From assembly GCA_026874595.1 (NCBI GenBank), contig CM049315.1:74412401-74476400 (forward strand): DNA of 64,000 nt, read 5' to 3'. The position numbers were made by a program, and so were the translations under genes. The notes under the pieces were generated by a model. That model was given only the letters and a program-made list of their open reading frames with translations. It made no database searches and was not told the origin of the DNA. The stretch is from Sipunculus nudus (taxonomy: Eukaryota; Annelida; Sipuncula; Golfingiida; Sipunculidae). Positions 59,078-64,000 of the stretch are shown piece by piece (positions within the stretch are counted from its first letter, which is position 1; every line of letters begins with the position of its first letter).

Positions 59078-60567
59078 CTGTTCCAACAAGGCTGTCCACC
59101 TGATATACTTTTTGTCAGTTTATTTTGTTAGCTACCTCAATAAAGCAGTTGTCACAGGAAGTAATGTGATGATTTATAATGAGTTAAACAAATATGAATG
59201 GAGTATGTTTACTTTACGATGGCTGGGGGGTTCTTTACAAGTCTTGAAAGAGCTGGAAAAAGACATCTATGTGATATAACAAGAACTAGATGTGGTCAGA
59301 CAATGGTCCTCGGAGGGCCCCGCTTTTCTGCTAGTGCTTGACTAGTTTACATATGGTTGAAAAATTATGTTAAATTTATTAATATGGCAAACAGAAACAG
59401 GTTTTAATCCATATGAATGAGGGAAAAAATCCCACTGGATCAAATGATATTAAAGAAGATATGTCTGAAATGTATGCATTAGAAAATCACTAAATGACGT
59501 CTGTTAGCCATATTTGATTTTGAGCAAGTCTGTAATTCGATAGGTCTGGAGCCCTCATAGGCACCAATGATCCCTGTGAAATTGGGAAAGCTGCAGTAGG
59601 TTGTTGTAGAGTTATCGCGTGCAAAAGAAAATCAGTGATGGGCCTGTGGTGGCCATACTGGAATTCAAACAGGCCTGTAATTCGTTTGGTCTGGGGCCCT
59701 CATATGTATCAACCATCCCTGTAAGTTTGGGAAAGCTGCAAAATGTTGTTTTTGAGTTATCATTTGCGAAAATCAGCGATCGGGCTGTGGTGGCCATATT
59801 GCATTCTAACAGGTCTGTAATTCAATAGGTCTGGAGCCCTTATAGGTACTAAACACCCATGTGAATTTGGGAAAGCTGGGAAAGCTGCAATAGGGTTTTG
59901 TTGAGTTATCGCGCATAAAAGAAAATCAGCGATCGGGCTATGGTGGCCATAGTGGAATTCCTACAGGTCTGTAATTCGATAGGTCTGGAGCTGTAATAAG
60001 TACCAACCATCCAAGTCAATTTGGGAAAGCTGCAGTATGTTGTTGTTAAGTTATGGCGTGCGAAAGAAAATCAGCGATTGGGCTGTGGCGGCCATATTGG
60101 AATTCCAACATGTCTGTAATTCAAAAGGGCTGGAGCCCTTATAGGTACCAATCATCCCTGTGAATTTGGGAAAGCTGCATTATGTTGTTGTTGAGCTTTC
60201 CAGCGTGAAAGAAAGTGTCACTGACGGAAGGACAGATGGACGGAAGGACGGACTGACATGGTGATCACTATAGGGCACCGCTTGTCAAGCGAGGCCCTAA
60301 TAATGTAAAAATACCACCATGATTTCATCACTACATGTTGCCAAATGTATTGGGTTTAAGAATGTATCCTTAGGCCATCATTAATATGTTGCAATGCCAA
60401 GTATCTGTTAAGTTATATTTCTTTTTTCAGTTGAATTATATGGGTTTCATACAAAGGAGACTCTTAATGGTCACGTGTGTCTTATTTGTTCATGGAACCA
60501 AAAGGGTAAGCTTTAGTGTATTTTATAAAATTATTGTGAAAAAACAGGTGGATACGGGTAGTGGAAT
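59078..60567. mobile_element. Family M TIR element, copy 2, disrupted by a family H insertion
   Basis: Left CTGTTCCAACAAGGCTGTCC then ACCTG; right CAGGTGGATACGGGTAGTGG then AA. Both match the ends of 24551-25166 with a few changes. The H element at 59285-60300 lies wholly inside, so M inserted first. Confidence 0.55.
59285..60300 (+). mobile_element. Family H element, copy 3 (complete, nested)
   Basis: Left end AACTAGATGTGGTCAGACAA, then TGGTCCTCGGAGGGCCCCGC. Core units are spaced about 140-156 bp (GCCATATT-type starts near 59507, 59651, 59791, 59947, 60091). ACGG tail at 60224-60252, hairpin GGGCACCGCTTG/CAAGCGAGGCCC, CTAA at 60297-60300. Same order of variants as 41950-43121. Confidence 0.78.
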
Positions 60568-61368
60568 GGAGTACAGATTACAACACCAAACCCTCTTAGC
60601 AAGTTTTACTATTTTTTGTTAAATCAAAATGCTTTAAATTTACCCTCAAAATCCTAACTGTTAATATTTTATCTAACCTATTGACTAAGTCCGTTAGTAA
60701 TTAGTATCTTCTGCTAAAATCTAAATCTATTGACCTCCATCTTCCCCTTGCGTATGTAAATCTCCCACTTATCTGGATCATAAAATAACAAACCTTTAAT
60801 CTTTGTTCCATTAAATTGGTTCAAATCCAATCTTCTGTTCATGATAACAAATATACCTTCAACCATTACTATCAGGGAACACTACTGACATTAGGTATTC
60901 TTTTTGGTTTTGCTATCTATTACCATTGATTATTCTTCTGTATCAAACAGGAACTCGCAAAGCCAAGTCTTCAGGCCTACACTAAATCATGAATACTGTA
61001 TTTTTGTATGAATAAAATTTATTCAAACAAACCAGTAAAGCCATGACACACTCAGCAATTTATAATACCCTGCTTTAACAGCATCTGAATGTCACACATT
61101 TTAACACAAGCAGGAGAAGAAAGATCATGTACGAGGTCAATGTTACATTTAATGAAGAGAAAATAGCAAATAATTTTATAAACATGTAAAAAAAAAATAA
61201 ACAAAGCAGAAAATTTAAGTGAAAAGTTCCTAAGATGAAATGTCATCTAATACCAAATTCTATGAAATTACTGCATAGAAAATCATAATATATACCAGTT
61301 TTGAATTTAAAGTTTTGATGCACTAAAACCTCAACATGACTAATAGCTGGAAATCATCAACAACTAAA
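60568..61368. other. Unassigned AT-rich sequence
   Basis: No gene or repeat copy recognised. Confidence 0.4.
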
Positions 61369-62829
61369 ATACGGGTAGTCGACAAGCGACTACGTGTATC
61401 CGCCTAAATCAGAGTGGAACGGGTGAAGTGAGGCATGGATTAAGTGGCAAGGGGAAATAGAGTGAAGTGTTGCATATTAGCATGGATGTCTGCAGCCAAA
61501 TTGTGTATGAAGGCTGCCCCCCTACCACAAAATCCAGAAAGCCGTCCCAGTTGTATACATATGCAAAATTTAAGGCAGATAAGTCAAACCACTACATGTA
61601 TATGAGTGATTTTAGCCCGTGGCAGACAATCAGATGGACGCTGAGCAAAAATGGTTGCAGGTGACGGCACCAGTTTTGCGTATGATAAAGAGCTATGTGA
61701 GAACTATACACATGCAAAACTTTGGCCCAATCGGTCAAATGGTTCCCAAGATATGAGCTTGGATGTCTGCTGCATAAACTAGAATGCAGGTGGCTCCACC
61801 TGTCATAAAATCAAGAGAGCTGTCGGGGATGTATAAACCTGCAAAATTTTAGCAAGATATGTCAAACCACTGCCGAGATATGAGTGATTTTAACCCAAGG
61901 CAGACGAACAGATGGACACTGTGCAAACATGGTTGCAGGTGGCGCCACCATTTTTTGTGTATGTTATAAAGCTCTCCAAGGGCTACATTTGTGCAAAAAA
62001 ATTTTCCTGATCGGTCAAACGGTTCCCGAGATATGAGCTTGGATGTCTGCAGCGTAAACGTGAATGTAGGTGGCGCCACCTGTCATAAAATCAGAAAAGC
62101 TATCCAGGATGTATACGCATGCCAAATTTCAGGTGAATTAGTCAAGTCACTGCAGAGATATGAGTGATTTTAACCCAAGGCAGACGAACAGATGGACACT
62201 GTGCAAACATGGTTGCAAGTGGCGCCCCAATTTTTTGTGTATGTTATAAAGCTCTCCAAGGGCTACATTTGTGCAAAAAAATTTTCCTGATCGGTCAAAC
62301 GGTTCCCGAGATATGAGCTTGGATGTCTGCAGCGTAAACGTGAATGTAGGTGGCGCCACCTGTCATAAAATCAGAAAAGCTATCCAGGATGTATACGCAT
62401 GCCAAATTTCAGGTGAATTAGTCAAGTCACTGCAGAGATATGAGTGATTTTAACCCAAGGCAGACGAACAGATGGACACTGTGCAAACATGGTTGCAGGT
62501 GGCGCCACCATTTTTTGTGTATGTTATAAAGCTCTCCAAGGGCTACATTTGTGCAAAAAAATTTTCCTGATCCGTCAAACGGTTCCCGAGATATGTGGGT
62601 TTATGTGTGGAAACAGACGCACAAACGGACACAGAGCGCAGAGGAAAGGTCAGAGGTCAAAACAAAATCGGGGCGCAGCAGTTCACATGTGACCCGAACA
62701 TAATCCCGGGTTTCATAAAATTCCGCCCAGCGGTTACAGAGGAGTTCTCCGGAAACCTACGCCGCGGCGGCGGCGGCGTGCAGCTGAAAACATAGTATCC
62801 GCAAAACTCTGTTTTGGCGGATACAATTA
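61369..62829 (+). mobile_element. Family F element, copy 2 (complete, young)
   Basis: Left ATACGG then the hairpin GTAGTCGACAAGCGACTAC (61375-61393); right GTATCC/GGATAC arms (62795-62824) and ATACAATTA. Core units of exactly 280 bp (TAACCCAAGG at 61891, 62171, 62451). About 265 bp starting at 61951 recur at 62231 with no difference I can see. GGTGGCGCCACC is exact at 61938, 62069, 62349 and 62498. An exact AGGTCAGAGGTCA lies at 62647-62659 and a CGG run at 62761-62778. Confidence 0.8.
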
Positions 62830-63770
62830 TCTTAGGCATGGGTTGGTTGCAGATAATCAAACATGATTATATTCCACAGACATGCATTTAGAATTCAGCA
62901 CATGAAGACAGTCATAAGCAATTAGGGCCTGTCACTCCTGTTTCAGGTTACTTTACAGATTTTCTCTAACTGTCTGCAGCCGTCTGAGAAAAAGGAAACA
63001 TTAAATGGAACCTCGAACCACCACAAGACTACTGATAGTCCTAATATCAAGAGGAGATGGGATCAGAAGCATTATTTATCATTGGATCCAATCTTGACTG
63101 CAGGGAAAATCTGGGCCTTTTTTGCTGGTATAATATATTTTAAATCATCTTTTCATAAAATAAATCACAATCTAAACTCTGAGGTTTTGTTGAATCAGAA
63201 AAAAAAGCCTATTAATATAAAAAATGTAAGATTTTGTATCTCATTGAAAATTTCACTTTTGTTAACTCCTTTTAAATACCAAAGGTTACATTAATACGAG
63301 TTAATTTTTTTATTTCAAGTTTGTACCTATCCAATTATTTTTAAGCCATTATCTTCTGAAGTGCCTGAAAAGGAACCCCTAAATGAGACCATTTTAAAAC
63401 AAAACAATAAATAAGGATTTCATGAGGTTGCTGAATAAAGACTTGATAAAATTATTTTGGATAAGCTGAATTGATTTATAATATGTAACAACATGTCTAT
63501 TTTTACAGAACCTCAGCTCTGGAAATTGTGGAATTTTTGTGAGTTGTGACACACTCAATGTTGAAACTAATATTATTTATTTATAAAAGTGAAACCAGTA
63601 AGATGCTGACTGGGATATTATCACAGTAAGTAAGCTGGATGGTGATAGTGGTCTGCTCTGATATCAGTGCTGATAACCCTGTACACTTCCTGCTTGCTTA
63701 CTCTATGGGGTGCTTATGTAATCTGTACATAACTTAACAATACACAATCTGTGAGGCAGTCTTGTTTTTT
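62830..63770. other. Unassigned AT-rich sequence
   Basis: No gene or repeat copy recognised. Confidence 0.4.
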
Positions 63771-64000
63771 GCCTCTGCCAGGAGGGTATGTGATCATCCC
63801 TGTTTGTGCATTTGTCTGTGTTTGTCTACAATGCAATCATGAACGGAATCTCATGAATTTTTCAAGGCATTATGGGTATGGGCCATTCAAGAATCAATTA
63901 GATTTTGGTGTGGATCTGACACATGATCCAGATTCAGGTATGTCATCAATGAATATTCACAAATGTACAGTCACTTATAGATAAATGAACCTATGAATAT
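63771..64000 (+). mobile_element. Helitron-like element, copy 5 (runs off the window)
   Basis: Starts GCCTCTGCCAGGAGGGTATG and continues with AATCAATTAGATTTTGGTGT and ACATGATCCAGATTCAGG, as in copy 3. The 3' end lies beyond 64000. Confidence 0.68.

Overview
This 64-kb window looks like AT-rich, intron-rich animal nuclear DNA, with no bacterial-type gene layout. The best taxonomic clue is the repeats. Many elements have a tandemly repeated core, an ACGG/ACAG-rich tail, and a short 3' hairpin ending in CTAA. That is the architecture known from 'pearl'/HINE (Helentron-related, non-autonomous) elements of bivalve molluscs. I therefore infer a mollusc, most likely a bivalve, with moderate confidence; the species cannot be named from this sequence.

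Only one coding exon is well supported: minus strand, 38179-38379. It is 67 codons, phase 0/0, with a good donor and a plausible acceptor, and I do not recognise the protein family. Weaker exon or conserved-element candidates lie near 8130-8380, 19391-19639, 28485-28700, 38870-39690, 48900-49215 and 57580-57830. No transposase, reverse transcriptase, Rep/helicase, rRNA or convincing tRNA gene is visible. All the mobile elements appear non-autonomous.

Layout: 0.3-1.7 kb family A; 2.9-3.2 kb Helitron-like; 3.35-5.68 kb a TIR element carrying a second TIR element inside it; 7.0-8.1 kb a 27-bp minisatellite; 10.4-12.1 kb families A and J; 12.7-17.9 kb several TIR MITEs; 21.3-25.2 kb Helitron-like, family G and a TIR element; 27.3-30.2 kb families L and H; 30.5-35.1 kb families F, I and J, with F nested in I; 36.0 kb a perfect-period 35-bp array; 38.2 kb the exon; 39.85-41.5 kb a 60-bp satellite; 42-46.6 kb families H, K and F; 50.2-54.1 kb family G with nested MITEs; 55.3-60.6 kb families L and G and a TIR element disrupted by H; 61.4-62.8 kb a young F copy; 63.8-64 kb a Helitron-like copy running off the end.

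No genes act together here. What the window records is a host gene, probably on the minus strand, whose intronic DNA has been filled by layered transposon insertions. Every scorable hairpin-ended or Helitron-like copy lies in plus orientation, antisense to the candidate exon. Family letters (A, F-M) are my own labels.
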